NCBI GenBank assembly: GCA_963556495.2
Contig: OY747702.1
Span: forward strand, 17,100,903 to 17,164,902
Length of the DNA stretch: 64,000 nucleotides
Direction of reading: 5' to 3'
Source of the DNA: Valencia hispanica
Lineage: Eukaryota; Chordata; Actinopteri; Cyprinodontiformes; Valenciidae
The notes under the pieces were generated by a model, which saw nothing but the letters and a program-made list of their open reading frames with translations, had not been told where the DNA came from and did no database searches. Below are positions 39,910 through 63,523 of this stretch, piece by piece (the first letter of the stretch is position 1; every line of letters starts with the position of its first letter). The translations under genes and the position numbers were made by a program.

Positions 39910-39917
39910 CCCTATAG

Positions 39918-40440
39918 GATCCACCAAGGCTCCAAATTGCTATGAACTGTAAACTGCTGGAACCCCAGTGTCACTGTCCACCAAGAAAGAAACTCCTACC
40001 AGCTCCACTGGAATTAGCTGATTTCAGTGTAGATAAGCCAAATGCCTATAGAGGACATTTTTTACGGTTAGAGGAGACAAATTTAGCAACTTGGCTGCAG
40101 TAAACTAAAATATATTAGAAGGAGTTGGGGTGAAGATATCAATAGAAAGAACAACTGCTAAGCATGATGGTGGAAGCATTGTGCTGTGGTTCTGTTTCAC
40201 AGGGGTATTGGTGCATTGGGTTCAACTTCAGATCTTTCGAAAAATCTGTGGACTTTGTTTATAAGGTGTGCTAAGCCAACAATTTCATGTAAACTCTATC
40301 ATTTGAGCCAATACGAGTGGACTAATATCCAGCCAGAATCATACCAGAAGCTTATTGGTGGCTACAAAAACAGTGTGGTCAGGACGCAGTTTGCTAAGGG
40401 ACATATATCCAAATGTTAGGTGGATTAGAAAAAAAATATA
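39918..40440 (+). mobile_element. Possible Tc1/mariner remnant
   Basis: 'AAGCATGATGGTGGAAGCAT' and 'GTGCTGTGGTTCTGTTTCA' (40157-40200) resemble the HDGGSIVLW-like stretch of mariner-type transposases. The rest is too decayed to place. Confidence 0.35.
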
Positions 40441-40501
40441 TACACAAAATTCAAACACATTATTAGAACCTCAAAATGTAAATGCAATGAGGGGGGCATC
40501 T

Positions 40502-40605
40502 TCTCAAACATTTTAGCAGACGCTTTTATCCAACGCGGCTTACAAATGAGGAACATAACAGGCATAAACTAGGTCAGGGTCACACAGTGTAAGTAAGCGC
40601 TGTAA
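40502..40605 (+). repeat. Common fish dispersed repeat fragment
   Basis: 'TTAGCAGACGCTTTTATCCA' followed by 'CGGCTTACAAATGAGGAACA' is a block I know from many fish genomes. I am not sure of its class (SINE or LINE 3' end). Confidence 0.55.
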
Positions 40606-42315
40606 GGAAGAAATGTCTCAACTGTAACCAATTTTTGTTTCTTCCCAGGAAGTTGCAAAAAAAGTTCTTTTTGATAAGTGCCTAGGAATTTGATACATCT
40701 TAGAATACGTATATAATAATAATAATAAATAATGCAAATATATGGATGAGGTTATTTTAGTTTTTAAGTACAGAATGTTTAAATGAATGAATGAATTAAA
40801 CTATTCTCTTTGATAAACAAAATAACTTGCTATCCTGATAGCCTCCAACAGAGGCCGCTGTTGGTGCACTTTTGTATCGTGGCGCGTTTCTAATCTCTCC
40901 CAAGTGAAGTCTGATGGCAACGGAAGACGTGGACAAGCCGCAGCGTCGGTACTTTCCCAAGGTGTGCCTCTCATACTGCTCGATGTACCAGAAAGGTAAG
41001 AGTGTGACACAAGCAGCATGGTGGAAAACATTACCCGCCGGCAGTTCCTCCTCCGCTTTATCAGCTATTGTTGAACTGAGAGGCTTGACCTGAGGGTAAT
41101 TACAATGCGAGGTGACTTTGTGGGGGAACAGGCCTAAAACTCAAGGAAGCAAGTTATTAAAAAACAAAGAAACATGACCTCACTTTGGTGGCATCAGCAT
41201 GAATGTAATCACACGGTAGGTTTTGAAGGCTCTCCTGGAGGTGCATTTTAAATTTTACAATAAACTGAATACAAAGGCACAAGTTGCTGTGTAGCTACAG
41301 ATTGGGATAAACCCGTGATGCGTCAGTATTATTCAGTCATCAGCAACATGAAGAAGGCTCCCTGCTGACTCTTCTCTGACCATCAGGTTCTTGCCCCCCC
41401 TTTCAGAGACAAACTGCACAGTGAACAAACAGGTGTCTGGTATCAGGGAAAACACTGGTTTTGGTGGAAACTCAGAGCTATTGACAGGTGGCTGCTGCTT
41501 GGTTTCATTTTGCGCAATGTCAAACATACTGAAGGTTCAATCTGAATGTTCCTGGAATGGACATTTGGTGATTTTGGGTGAACAAGGGCAAATTGAAAGT
41601 TTTGTTGACTAGTATCTCTAATGTAAAATTAAAATGTAATACAAATTAGGCTCCACGACGGCTCCAAGAAAGCATACTTTATTAATACTATAAAATCAAA
41701 TTGTGTTCTTCGGCTCACATGAGGATGGATTTTTTTCTTTTCTTCCGTTGACAAGGCCAGTTTCATGATGTCAGATGTTTCCAACCCTCGATGTACAATC
41801 ACAAAATCTTTTGGGCTTTTTAAAAACATTTACAAAACAGTTAAAAGTGGATTCATTTGGCTTAATAATTGGTTCATTAAAAAAATAAATAAATCTCTCT
41901 TTTGGCAGCTAGAAAATTATTGGTGCTTTTTAAAGTTATATCCTGTAACAAACAGCGTCCTCTTCATTTATTGACACGTCTGGTGAAGATTTGCTTGCAA
42001 ATTAAAAATAAATTCATCTTTAATCTCAGTAGCATTACACCAAAGTAAGCAAAATCTAAACTTTATTCAGGTATATATATTTTTTTAGGTATATTTGCTC
42101 TTAACGGTTAATATGATGGATCCAAAAGGTCGCCGTCAAATACAAAGAAGAAGATATGGGATCATTTCAATTTAACTGGAAATAAATATGTTGGATAAAT
42201 AGATGCCCGTATCCACGATTATTTAATCGTCAGTATTTTTACAAAATGTTTGTTTAGTACTTTGTATTTTGAATACACTTATAGTACACTGTACTTACAG
42301 TAGCTACAGTATACA

Positions 42316-42316
<1 letters not shown>
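40606..42316. other. Non-coding intergenic stretch
   Basis: No gene or classified repeat that I can support. Short open frames lack splice signals and family resemblance. Confidence 0.45.
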
Positions 42317-42407
<91 letters not shown>

Positions 42408-42408
42408 T
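42317..42408. repeat. (CTAT)n microsatellite
   Basis: About 23 uninterrupted CTAT units. Confidence 0.98.
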
Positions 42409-43787
42409 TTGTGTTTGATTTAAAATAAAAGTTTAATTTAAAATGTTAACATTTTTTCTTTCTTTTTTTGTGGAACAAAGACTAAATTCAACCTATTTTA
42501 CCCTGGATTGGCTCTAATTGATGAGCTACAGGTAAAATACGAAATGTTTTTGTTTTTTTCTATTCATTGAAAGCATTCAAACTACAAAAAAAACCTCCCC
42601 ATTTTTGCTCCATAAAAGCATTGTCATCCTTTCAGTCATCGCATATTAACAGAGGTTATTATTGGCCTGGAAAAACCGACATTGGAGCCTCTCTACGTCT
42701 TCAAGCATTCCATGACTCGCCGTTTGCCCTGAAGCATGAGTATGACGTGACAAGCAGGCCTATTTCTTTTAGCGACTCTTCGATATGAGAGAGATGGAAA
42801 AAACCAGCCATTCAACTTGGGCACAGGTGTGTTCATCTTCACATCGTGCTTCATATGACTCCACTTTCAAACTTTTGTACAGTAGGGCAGCCATTAAAAG
42901 TTGTAGCTGTGTCTGCTACATGACGGTCAAGCTGACTTACAATTTCTATAATGGTGTGGCATTACTGATATGCTTGCTTGAATCGGTTCGCTGTGACTTT
43001 TTTGGTTCCTTCTCAACTCAAAGAAGAATCGCATTTCCTGTGAATACTCAGAGATGTCACACACTCACTGGCGGATTGGCAGGGAAACAATCTTACTTAT
43101 CCACATGTGACTTTTCCTTCATGCTCTAGTTATTAATAGCTTTAATCACTCCTAGGTATGTGACTCATATTCACGCCATCCACTTTGGCTTGTCAGATCT
43201 GGCACAGCTGGGTGGAGAGCAAACCCCAACACAATAGCTGCTGGCACCATGACCGTGTCAACAACCAGTTGACGGGAAGAAAAAACAGCCATGTTTCCTT
43301 CCTGCGCATGTGTTGTTGTGATCGGTGGTTTTAATGCAAATCTCTCAGGATTTCCTTGAGGAAGACAAGGAGGGAAAGGAAAGTGAGCTCTAGCTTTGCA
43401 GATATAATCAGATCCGCTTTGAAATGAGAAGAAGTTGCAGGGGAGAACATCTCGGCTGCTCTGATTCTACAGGGAGAAAAGTTACTGAGCCTTTCAGCGA
43501 AAACTGAATTCTTTAGTAGTTACATAACTCAAAGAAACATTATAGACAATAAAAGCACATAGGTGTTTTACAGAGAATCATGGGCTATTTTTGATCCTTT
43601 ACTTCCTTATCTGTTTTTGTGTAACTCTGCAGCAACGTAAACTGGAGATAAGAGAAGGAAAGAGGAGGACGAAAAAAAGATGAATGCCAGTCCGTCCCGC
43701 CTCCTGCTGAGTACAAAAACAGCCGAGAAGAGTTAAGCTTGCATACCTCAGCTTTCGACACACACACCCAGGCGTACTCTTTCACGT

Positions 43788-43789
<2 letters not shown>
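42409..43789. other. Non-coding stretch upstream of the SH2D4-like gene
   Basis: No exon supported. It would contain distal 5' regulatory sequence if the gene starts near 43.8 kb. Confidence 0.4.
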
Positions 43790-43799
<10 letters not shown>

Positions 43800-43818
<19 letters not shown>

Positions 43819-43873
43819 AGGCACCAGGAATCAGAGCAGAGCGAAGAGATGCTACCGGCTGGCAGACACTGAG
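43800..43873 (+). other. Candidate non-coding first exon of the SH2D4-like gene
   Basis: A strong donor TGA|GTAAGT follows at 43874, after a CA array (43787-43815). A 7-codon upstream ORF (ATG CTA ... TGA) would end at the splice site. No TATA box or transcription start evidence. Linked to the downstream gene only by strand and position. Confidence 0.3.
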
Positions 43874-54884
<11,011 letters not shown>

Positions 54885-55359
54885 AACCACCCTGCTGTGC
54901 GTCAACACCTGACCCCTGAGGAGTCAGAGCTGACGCAAACGCTGCAGCTCATTTGTACTCCAGCTGACCCGAGTTGAGGATAAATACGCTGCAAAAAAAC
55001 TTTGAACTTTTCCAAGACCTAATTTAAAATTTCCACCTGCAGATGGAGAAGCGTCTACGAACTGCGTGCTGAAGTCAGACTTATTGGGGAAACTAAAACG
55101 CTGTGATGTTCAGTTGCAATTCAGACTCCTACATTTTCACAGAGTGTCTGTGATCTTGAGGGAGACACTGGGGTGACATGTCCACAGGAAATATACACAA
55201 ACACACTGCTGAATGGAAAAACACTGAGGTCGTCCTACTGGGATGACCTAAGCTGCGGTTGTGGGAAACCTTAAAAGCATCGAACAAGCACTCATATTCT
55301 CCTCCTTATCTCTACTCTGGACTTTACTCCGATTTCTTTTCAGGGGATCCTGGGGATCA

Positions 55360-55365
55360 AATAAA
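55360..55365 (+). other. Poly(A) signal, SH2D4-like gene
   Basis: AATAAA lies 476 nt after the stop codon and is the first canonical signal downstream. A second AATAAA at about 57429 could serve a longer transcript. Confidence 0.55.
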
Positions 55366-56860
55366 GCAACTATACTCTCAGTGAAACAGAGTTCTCGTAC
55401 CTTTATCCTTAAAGGGATTTTAGACAATTTAATTACATATTTCCACATTCACATGGGAACGCTCCCTTGCTGTCTTTCACTGACATGCACTGACCTGATC
55501 ATCAGGAGCCCTTTAGGCTCATACCTTGCTCAAGAACATAGGACAAATGTTAGAACAAAACCACGGAGCAGTTTCTGGACAGCAGCGCCTTTTTGTTGAT
55601 GTCTTTTTTTTATTCTCTATCGCGTATTATAACCTAATGCTTCACGTATGAGCTGACACTCAACTACAAGGGAAGTTGTTTAATAGAAGGTTACCAAGAA
55701 AGTGTCTATCTCTTAACCCTCCAAACACTCTTTTGGCTGTTAGGCTAGTCCATTTCTGGATTTAGCTCAGATGCTATGTCAATATGTTAGCCCAATTGAT
55801 CAACTCTAACATCCATTTTAACCATATTATAAAAGAACAGACGTCCTAATGTGTACTTCGTCTCACCTATCACTTTTCAATCACATTTTACTTATTACTT
55901 ATTACCCTCTGAGATACATTTAGTTCTCTCTTTTTAACACAGTTTTGCAGTGGGGACATTTCCATCTGCACTTTAGATATTGACATTCCCAAATGAATAA
56001 TTATAGCTTTAAATTGGCACTTTCTGGTGACGTTTAGTGAGTCAATCAACACATGTTAGCAAGCTAAGATGCTATGGCAGTGGATGTGATTATCGGGATA
56101 TGTTAGCATGCTTAAAATGGTACAACAGGGTCTGGAAAAGCACAAAGAGATGTTAGCATGGTTAAAACTTTATATAATTCTCATAATGAATGTAACTTTA
56201 TAGATTGGAACAAAGGCTTGAAGATGCCTAGACAAAGCTTACTTAATTTATATTTCAGGGATTTTGCACTACGATGATCTTGTTGAGCTATTTTCAGTCA
56301 CTGACTCAGGTGTGGTTACCACAAACACCTAATGGCATTCTCTTTGCATTTTTTGCATCAGTATTTACAAAGTGACATTTGTGCTGGGATATTTAAGTTA
56401 GCTCAGAGAGAAAAGCAGACATGTTTGCATTAAAAAACGTGTTTAATGTTTAAGCTCACAATGCTGACCCGTCATCCACTGACAGAGTTACTGAGTAAAC
56501 TGTGCCTTCATCTATTGAGACTCAACGTTTTGTTTTAATCCTGAATACTATCATAATTTCCTGCCATACGGCTGTGACTCACAGCATGTGAGTCAGACAC
56601 CTGTATCACATGTTGTACATCTGTTTGCAGGCTGCAGTCATAGCCTGGCCAAGACATTAGAAAACTAAGCCACTGCTCAAGGCCTCCAAGCCAGTAGGGG
56701 ACCCCCAAGGGCTCATGACTTCACATGCAAACTGTAATTATCTAAAACCCCACATTTGTAGTCAAATTTATGAGCTAGAAAAAGCTTCAATTTAAACTTG
56801 CTCTTAGTTTTTTTTATTATTATTGATAAATGAACAGATTTTCTTCTTTTCAAAAAACTG
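55366..56860. other. Possible extended 3' UTR or intergenic
   Basis: AT-rich, no gene. It has several GTTAGCATG(C/G)TTAAAA-like short repeats at 56060-56170. Confidence 0.4.
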
Positions 56861-56865
56861 AATGG

Positions 56866-57045
56866 GGATTGTCATGTGACTCAGTTGTGGAGCAGTTGCA
56901 CTATATGCTGAGGCTACAGACCTCGGCAGAGCTGTCCTAGGTTCAATTCTCAGGCCATTCACTGCATGACTTCCCCTTCTTTTATTTTCCCTACTTCCTG
57001 TCCAGCTACTGACAAAGGCCACTAGAGGGGGAAAAAAAGGAAAAA
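56866..57045 (+). repeat. tRNA-derived SINE copy
   Basis: A tRNA-like head (GACTCAGTTGTGGAGCAGTTG with a B box GGTTCAATTCTC) is followed by the common tail text 'CACTGCATGACTTCCCCTTC', 'TACTTCCTGTCC' and 'AAAGGCCACTAGAG' and an A-rich end. The layout matches a fish SINE family. Confidence 0.75.
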
Positions 57046-58227
57046 ATGTATTGCTGGTCATTATACAAGTAGGAAAAAAAATGCTTCATACTTTAATAGT
57101 TTGCCATAAAATGTTTCGGAAATTCGGTAAAGGGTCCCCATACATTCCTAATCAAGGCAAGCCTTGGGAGAATCCTCTGCAGTCCATCAGCTAATAGAAG
57201 TTGTGGAAAAACATGAAACCACACACAACAGAAGCATCAGTCTTTGTATTTTATGGTTTGTTTGAGATGTAGTTACTGCCTAACTTGGGTCATGTGTTCA
57301 CTTTATTTGGTCACCGATTCATTCCTGAATCCCTGATCATTCGGACCCTGCTGACTTTTTGCGTTTTACCCAATCTAAGTATTTGCACTGCATTATAGCT
57401 ATTTATCTGTTGTTTATGTGAAAAAGGAATAAAAAATTATAAAATGTTGAATGGCTTCTTTGTTGCTTTCTTGCATTTTACTTAGTTTGGCCTTTGCACA
57501 CGATTTTTCCGGATAACACATAGTGAATCTGAGTTTATTGGTGATTCACACAGTGATTATCTATTCAGCGAGATGCATCAGAAAACCGCTTGTTGGGAGA
57601 TCAAACGGACAGCGCAGAGAGCTGATTAGCATGTGGTTTTAGGCTTAGACAGAGGCCGAGACGCTTGGGGAGACAGAGCAAATGAGAGTCCGGTCACGGG
57701 AAGAAAGAAACGTCACACTCAACTCAATAAACCTCACCGCATTCCCTCACCGCATTCCCTCACCTCCTCCGCGCCATCGGCCTGTGTGTGGGAGTGCGTG
57801 TGAGCGTGTCTATCCATCCATATATCTTGAATCATGTGACTTAACACAAGCAGTCATGCACACAGTGTGAAAAGCCCCGCTATATATAGTAGGGCAGTGT
57901 TGGGTTTCCCAGCAAAGCATTGTAGGAGTCCCTTCATCTTTGTTCTGTTAGAAAGTACCCGTCATTGACTTCTTGTAGTGCAGTCGATCCTCTGTAGGTG
58001 GTTTGGGTCCATAGATGCTACCAAGGCTTTCTGTGCATCCTGAAAGGTATAACCGAGGTCGCGTTGACTGTGGGTCAGTAGACTCCATATAATGTTTGAG
58101 AGAACACTGGTCAATTAAAAACCATTTCATTGTATGAGCTAGGTCACTGTACACTGATCTAATTAATGAGATCCAACATTTACACCCCCATACCCAGTAA
58201 TACTGTGGTTGGAGAAATACTGGAATG
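57046..58227. other. Non-coding stretch
   Basis: A 13-bp unit CCTCACCGCATTC is tandemly repeated 2.5 times at 57732-57764, beside a moderately CpG-containing patch (57590-57800). No gene supported. Confidence 0.4.
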
Positions 58228-59450
58228 TTTCTACATCCTGCCACATTACAACCACAAACGTTATTGTGTTATATTTGGATATACTTTAATAGACTTTAAA
58301 AGTATTTATAGAGCAAAAGAAAAATGATACATGCTTTTCAAACCCCCCCCCCCCCCCCACAAAAAAATCTGAAAAGTGTGGCGTGTTTGTGTTCAGACCC
58401 CCTGACTAAACACTTTGTAGAGCCATCTTTTATAGGAAACCTAAGTCCCCCCTCCCCCTCCGGTCGGCCCATGGGTCCCATGGCCGAAAAACAACAACAA
58501 AAAGGAATGGAAGTCAATGGGGAGATAAAAGTTTTTTTCTGGTCCGCTTTGTCTTACGCCCTGAATCACACATATTCTGTACCTCAATTTAAATGATAAA
58601 TAATGACGTGCGTGTCGACTATGTTTGTCATGTGATTTAATTGCTTGTAAAAATTCGTAATTAAAGAGACTACAAATCCGGAGACTAACTTAGCTAACAT
58701 TCGCTAGAACTTGAAATACACACCAACACCTTGTAGAGCTTGTCCCACATGATGGCTCTCACTCGACCGACTATTTCTCCCCCAGCGTAGCTGCCACTTT
58801 CCACATGGCCAGATTTATAGTGGTTTTCTCCACATTTAATGCTCCTTCCTTCGTCCTGGAAGAAGGATGCGAAGCTCGCTAAACTCACCGTCATTGTTCT
58901 TCTTCTTCAGTTGCAGTCACACAAAATCTAAAGTAACTTTTGCCGCCTGTTGAAGATGAGCGCTTTATCGCCATTAAAATGTGTCTTTAAAATTCACAGA
59001 CATCATATGTTAAATTCACAGAACATTTCAAACCGGATCAGAAAAGAACTTTTATCGCTCCATTGACTCTCATTCATTTTGTCTTTTTGAGAGTTGTGGA
59101 TCTATGGACTAGAAGTAGATGGGCGTTACGAGAGGCTTCTTGGTTGCTTCTCTCATTAATGCTCTCCTTGACCGGCTTGTAAGTTCAGTTCCGTATCCAT
59201 GTCTTAAAAGGTCTTTAGTTGTGCCATTCTCTCACCACTTTTGAACAATCAAAATAAACCATGCTCCATGAAATGATTGTTACCTAACACTTCTTCAAAA
59301 TTATTTACATCTTTCTTCCCGATCTTTTACTTTCACTTCACAATTATGGACAGCTTTGTATCGGTCAATTACATTCAATCACTTATATTCTTCCTATTCA
59401 TTAAGTTATTATTTAAGGCGTGTACACAGCTTTTAAATGGCAAAACTATT
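58228..59450 (-). mobile_element. Tc1-like copy interrupted by a MITE
   Basis: The left end (58228-58440) holds 'CCACATTACAACCACAAACG', 'AATCTGAAAAGTGTGGCG' and 'ACTTTGTAGAGCCATCTTTT'. After the MITE the reversed 5' half resumes with 'TTCTTGGTTGCTTCTCTCAT' and 'TAATGCTCTCCTTGACCGG', and decays by about 59450. A C17 run at 58346-58360 is internal. Confidence 0.7.
58470..59108. mobile_element. MITE with long imperfect inverted repeats
   Basis: The left arm (about 58487-58556: GAAGTCAATGG.GAGATAAAAG, ending TCTGGTCCG) and the right arm (about 59035-59107) are inverted over roughly 70 bases with mismatches. Left boundary and target duplication were not resolved. It splits a Tc1-like copy. Confidence 0.65.
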
Positions 59451-59960
<510 letters not shown>

Positions 59961-60189
59961 CTTCCAATATCCATCCTAAAAAGAAATAAAAATCCTTTAT
60001 GATTATTGTACATTACAATCAACTGATTTAAATGAATGACACTGGTGAAGTTCCGTTTAAACCCTAGTTTATGCAATAGCCTCTTCCTGAGATGACTTCG
60101 TTTTGTAGCTCTGCTGTCCATTTGTTTTTCTATTTTGTATTTTTCCCCCAACAGAGACACAATGGCTTTATGACGGAGCGTAAACAGGT

Positions 60190-61115
60190 TTATGCTCCGT
60201 CCACATCGGAACAGTTTTTCTAAAACAGGAAGGTTTTGATCCATTTGTGCTCCGCGTGTCCACATGGACACGGTGTTACAGGAGACCCAAAATGTTTTTT
60301 CAAAAACGGGTTCCAGAGTGAACATTTCCGACAAAATCTGGACAGCTAAAAATGCCTCAGTGTTTAAACGATAATGTACCAGCCCAAACTCTAACCTGAG
60401 ATATATCCCCAAATGTGTCATACATGACAACAACAATGGCGGATTACATGTTATTGGTGGTCCTTGTCACTGCACGACCTGTTCCGGAAGCACGATCCGT
60501 ACCATGAGCCTCTCATGGGGGGGGGGGGTTGGTTCTCGAGAATATATATCCAGCCAAAAGAAGATTAGAAGATTTAAATTAGACATTGACTTCAACTGTG
60601 ACTTTTGTCATATAGAACCAGAAACTATCATTCATCTGTTTTACCGCTGCACATATGGCAAAAACCTCTGGAGTCATTTAGAGCAATTATTTGTAGGAAA
60701 GCCGGTCATGTGATCGGCCTCCAGGAGAGCGACATACTATTTTATCTTGAAAATAATTCAATTCCTAAAGATCTTGCCCTCTTGATACAGACTCTTATTA
60801 TGGTAGCCAAATACGACATTCACAAAACAAAACTGAAGTAGTTCCTTGCGCCGATGGGCTCATGGTATGGATCGTGCTTCCAGAACAGATAGTGCAGTGA
60901 CAGGGCAAAAAACTCTACAAAAGGCTACACTTGTCAATTTGTTGTTCGCCATTCTTGTTTTCTTGTGTGCATGTCACATACTCTATGTCTAGCACCCCTT
61001 AAAGGTCTGGAGGAGTAGTGTTTTGGGCCTTTCTTAGTGTTTTCGTGTCTATGAAAACATTTCTGAAAACGGTCCCATGTGGACGCAGGTGTTTCTGAAA
61101 ACAGCAAAGCCTTTC
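60190..61115. mobile_element. Palindromic element with an L1-like insert at its centre
   Basis: Outer arms: 'GCTCCGTCCACATCGGAACA' (60194) against 'ACGGTCCCATGTGGACGCAG' (61069). Inner arms: 60468-60510 ('GTCACTGCACGACCTGTTCC', then GGAAGCACGATCCGTACCATGAG) against the inverted 60855-60900. The two halves would fold into one long hairpin if the LINE fragment between them were absent. Confidence 0.65.
60545..60845 (+). pseudogene. L1-like LINE ORF2 C-terminal fragment
   Basis: One frame reads CDFCHIEPETIIHLFYRCTY followed by KNLWSHLE, the C.FC...E...HLF..C....W pattern at the end of L1/Tx1-type reverse transcriptases. After about 60710 the match continues in another frame (DILFYLENNS, then LIMVAKYDIHKTK), so there is a frameshift. 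It sits at the centre of the palindromic element. Confidence 0.7.
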
Positions 61116-62435
61116 AGAAAATGTTTTTTTTTCCCATGTCAATGGGGTCTTGGAAAACTAGTCACATTCCCATCTTGGGTTTGTCTGCTGTGCTAATTAG
61201 CCGCTATTAGCATGCTAATACTACTAGCAAACATGACCTGACAGATACCTGCTAAAAACAGCAAGTTGGCATTCTGATAATGAGCTTCGATCAATTTTGG
61301 TTTTAGACTCAGTTTGTTTCCTAAATAATTGAATTTGCACTAAACCTTTTATTTTCATCTTTTACCTTGTTTAATTTTAGTTTTAAAATTAGACTAATTT
61401 GGTATCAACCTTTTCAGTTTTTTTTATTTTTGCTTCGAAATATTACACTACATATTCTTAATGTAAGATATGTAAGATGACATTTCTCAGTTCATTTAGA
61501 TCAAGATGTTCCGGATCATTGTACCTATAGCAGATTATTGTGGTCAAAAAAATTATGTTTAATTTCTTGTCAGATTCTATTAAATTTAAAGAGTTGCTGA
61601 AGTGCATGATGGAAGTGTGTTCTTGCTTAGTAATTGTAAGAATATGTGAGTTCAACATCATGAGTTGGCTTTTAAACAAGCCATGATGAAACAGCCGTGC
61701 AGCCAGCAGGCGTTATCGCTATGCTTTAAAGTTCCTGGAACAGTTGTGCCTTTAAAAAAATGAGCATCAGGCTAAAGATTACCAGATTTCTGTGCACCCA
61801 TCATCACCCAGAGTAAATGTAAGCCTTTTTTTTATTTTTTTTGATTATGTCCCTTTTTCTGCTTCGAGAAGCATGCAGCTAAACCAGAAAGGGATAATGT
61901 TTTAGATTTTAGTTTATTCTGTATCTGCCTTTAACAGATTTAAGTGTCAAAGGTCAAAAGACCCCTTTGACCTTTGTGTCACCAAAATATCACCTGAGGG
62001 CCAGTGAGCAAGAGCTTTTTTTTAAGGATGTAAGAAGGCATTGTGTCTCTGTTGGGGGAAAAAATACAAAATAGAAAAACAAATGGACAGCAGAGCTACA
62101 AGATGAAGTCATCTCAGGAAGAGGCTATTGCTGTAAAGCTGCTACAGATTTCTAACAGTGAGAATACAGCCAGAGGAGGACGGGGGAAAAAACATTCACA
62201 ATGAGACACAGTGTCTCTGAGCGAACGCTGTGGCCAACATTTCAAAGGACTGGCTCCTGAGTGAGGGTCCGCCCAGCAGCAGTGCAGGTTGCCTTGGGCT
62301 GGCAGGTTGCTCCACTGCAGTGTGAGAGGAGTTTTTCCTCCAGAGTGCTGCTAACATATGTAAGCTCCACAGGGGTTTGTGACGGCGCACACCAGAGCTC
62401 TGGACACTGCATCTATCATTACCCTGCATCTCTGT
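61116..62435. other. Non-coding stretch
   Basis: AT-rich to 62190, then increasingly GC-rich. No gene or classified repeat supported. Confidence 0.4.
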
Positions 62436-62803
62436 CTCCCTGCGTTTTTTCGGCCTGGATCTCCCACTCATCTCTCCCTCTCTCTTTGTTTGGCCCGGGT
62501 TATCTTCATCCCCTGCTGTCCATCTCCCCGTCCTCCTCCCTGCGTCTCCCCTCTTTCTCTTTTCTCTCCCCCTGTGGCCTGCTTTTCATCCCCCGTTTCA
62601 GTCACTCTCTTACCCTGACCCCCCCTACAAACCTACCACCCCTTCGGACTATCTGCCCTTCAACATACCCCACCCCACCCCCCCATCCCAGATCCGCTTT
62701 CCACCCCCTCCTCCTCCCCCCAACTCTCTCTGAACCCTCCCCCTTCCTCCTCTTCTCTATCCTGCCCCCTCCTCCTCTCCCCTCCTCTCCTGCCATCTTG
62801 CAG
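62436..62803 (+). repeat. Long C/T-rich tract
   Basis: About 370 bases overwhelmingly of C and T on the plus strand, with CCTCCTCCCC-type stretches. Such tracts can form triplex (H-) DNA. It ends in CCATCTTGCAG, a good acceptor sequence. The long Ser/Pro-rich frame running through it is a composition effect. Confidence 0.75.
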
Positions 62804-62863
62804 GCCAGTGGAGCCAGACTGCAGGCGTTCAGGGAGTCACTGGACCTGCTGGGCAGCGGGTGA
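62804..62863 (+). CDS. Possible terminal exon, unidentified
   Basis: After the acceptor one frame reads ASGARLQAFRESLDLLGSG and stops at TGA (62861-62863). The peptide looks protein-like and lacks the low-complexity bias of the tract before it. No upstream partner exon was found, so this may be chance; the next frame is also open to beyond 62875. Confidence 0.2.
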   Translation, partial: ASGARLQAFRESLDLLGSG

Positions 62864-62875
62864 CACAGATTTCCG

Positions 62876-62932
62876 GTGTGTGTGTGTGTGTGCGCGCGCG
62901 AGCGAGCGGGTGTGTGTGCATGTGTGTGTCAA
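62876..62932. repeat. GT/GC-rich microsatellite
   Basis: (GT)n with GC and GAGC interruptions; a related GT run lies at 63017-63042. Confidence 0.9.
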
Positions 62933-63289
62933 GACCAGGGAGGGGGGTGGTGGTAGGTTGAGAGGGGGGGATTAAGCTTCAAATCACTAGAAAAGGCACT
63001 GAAGAGAGATGGGGAGGTGTGTGTGTGTGGTGGTGTGTGTGTTGGGGGGGGTTCAGCAGATCCAAGAATTTGAAATTCCCCTTTTGTCTGGGAGATGAAG
63101 AAACACTACACTGTGGGCTCAAACTAAAAGACTGTGTTTCTCATTCAGTGGGAGCGTTGTAATAGCGTGATGTTGGAGCTCACTGCTTTTTCTCCATGAG
63201 TTGGCAGTGTCCTGCGTTGGCTGGCGTGCAGCGCTTTCTCTCTCCCTCTCACTGTGTGCCTGACAAAACACACACGTGCACGCAGACAC

Positions 63290-63480
63290 ACACACAGAGA
63301 CACGCGCGCACGCGGTCCCTCTGCGATCCCCTGACTGAAGGCTCACAGGAAGTGCAGCCGTGGCCCAATTATAGCGTGACACCTCGGGCCGGCCGTTGCC
63401 ATGGTTACGTCTTCCCTGCGGTCCCCTGGAGTGTGGCGCCGAGGAAGAAGGTCTTATCACATCAGCCATCGTTACGGCAG
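63290..63480. promoter_or_regulatory. CpG-rich patch with an RFX-like X-box
   Basis: CpG is dense (CACGCGCGCACGCGG, GGGCCGGCCG, GTGGCGCCGAGG). GTTGCCATGGTTAC (63395-63408) matches the RFX X-box pattern GTNRCC-N2-RGYAAC except at one position. It could be the promoter of a gene to the right. Confidence 0.3.
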
Positions 63481-63484
63481 TGAG

Positions 63485-63486
<2 letters not shown>

Positions 63487-63519
<33 letters not shown>

Positions 63520-63523
63520 GGGG
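63487..63523. repeat. (GA)n followed by a G run
   Basis: About 11 GA units, then about 15 G. Confidence 0.95.

Noticed and set aside
62261..62803. Long Ser/Pro-rich plus-strand frame
   Set aside because: Driven by the C/T-rich tract. Only the last segment after the AG acceptor looks protein-like and is listed separately.
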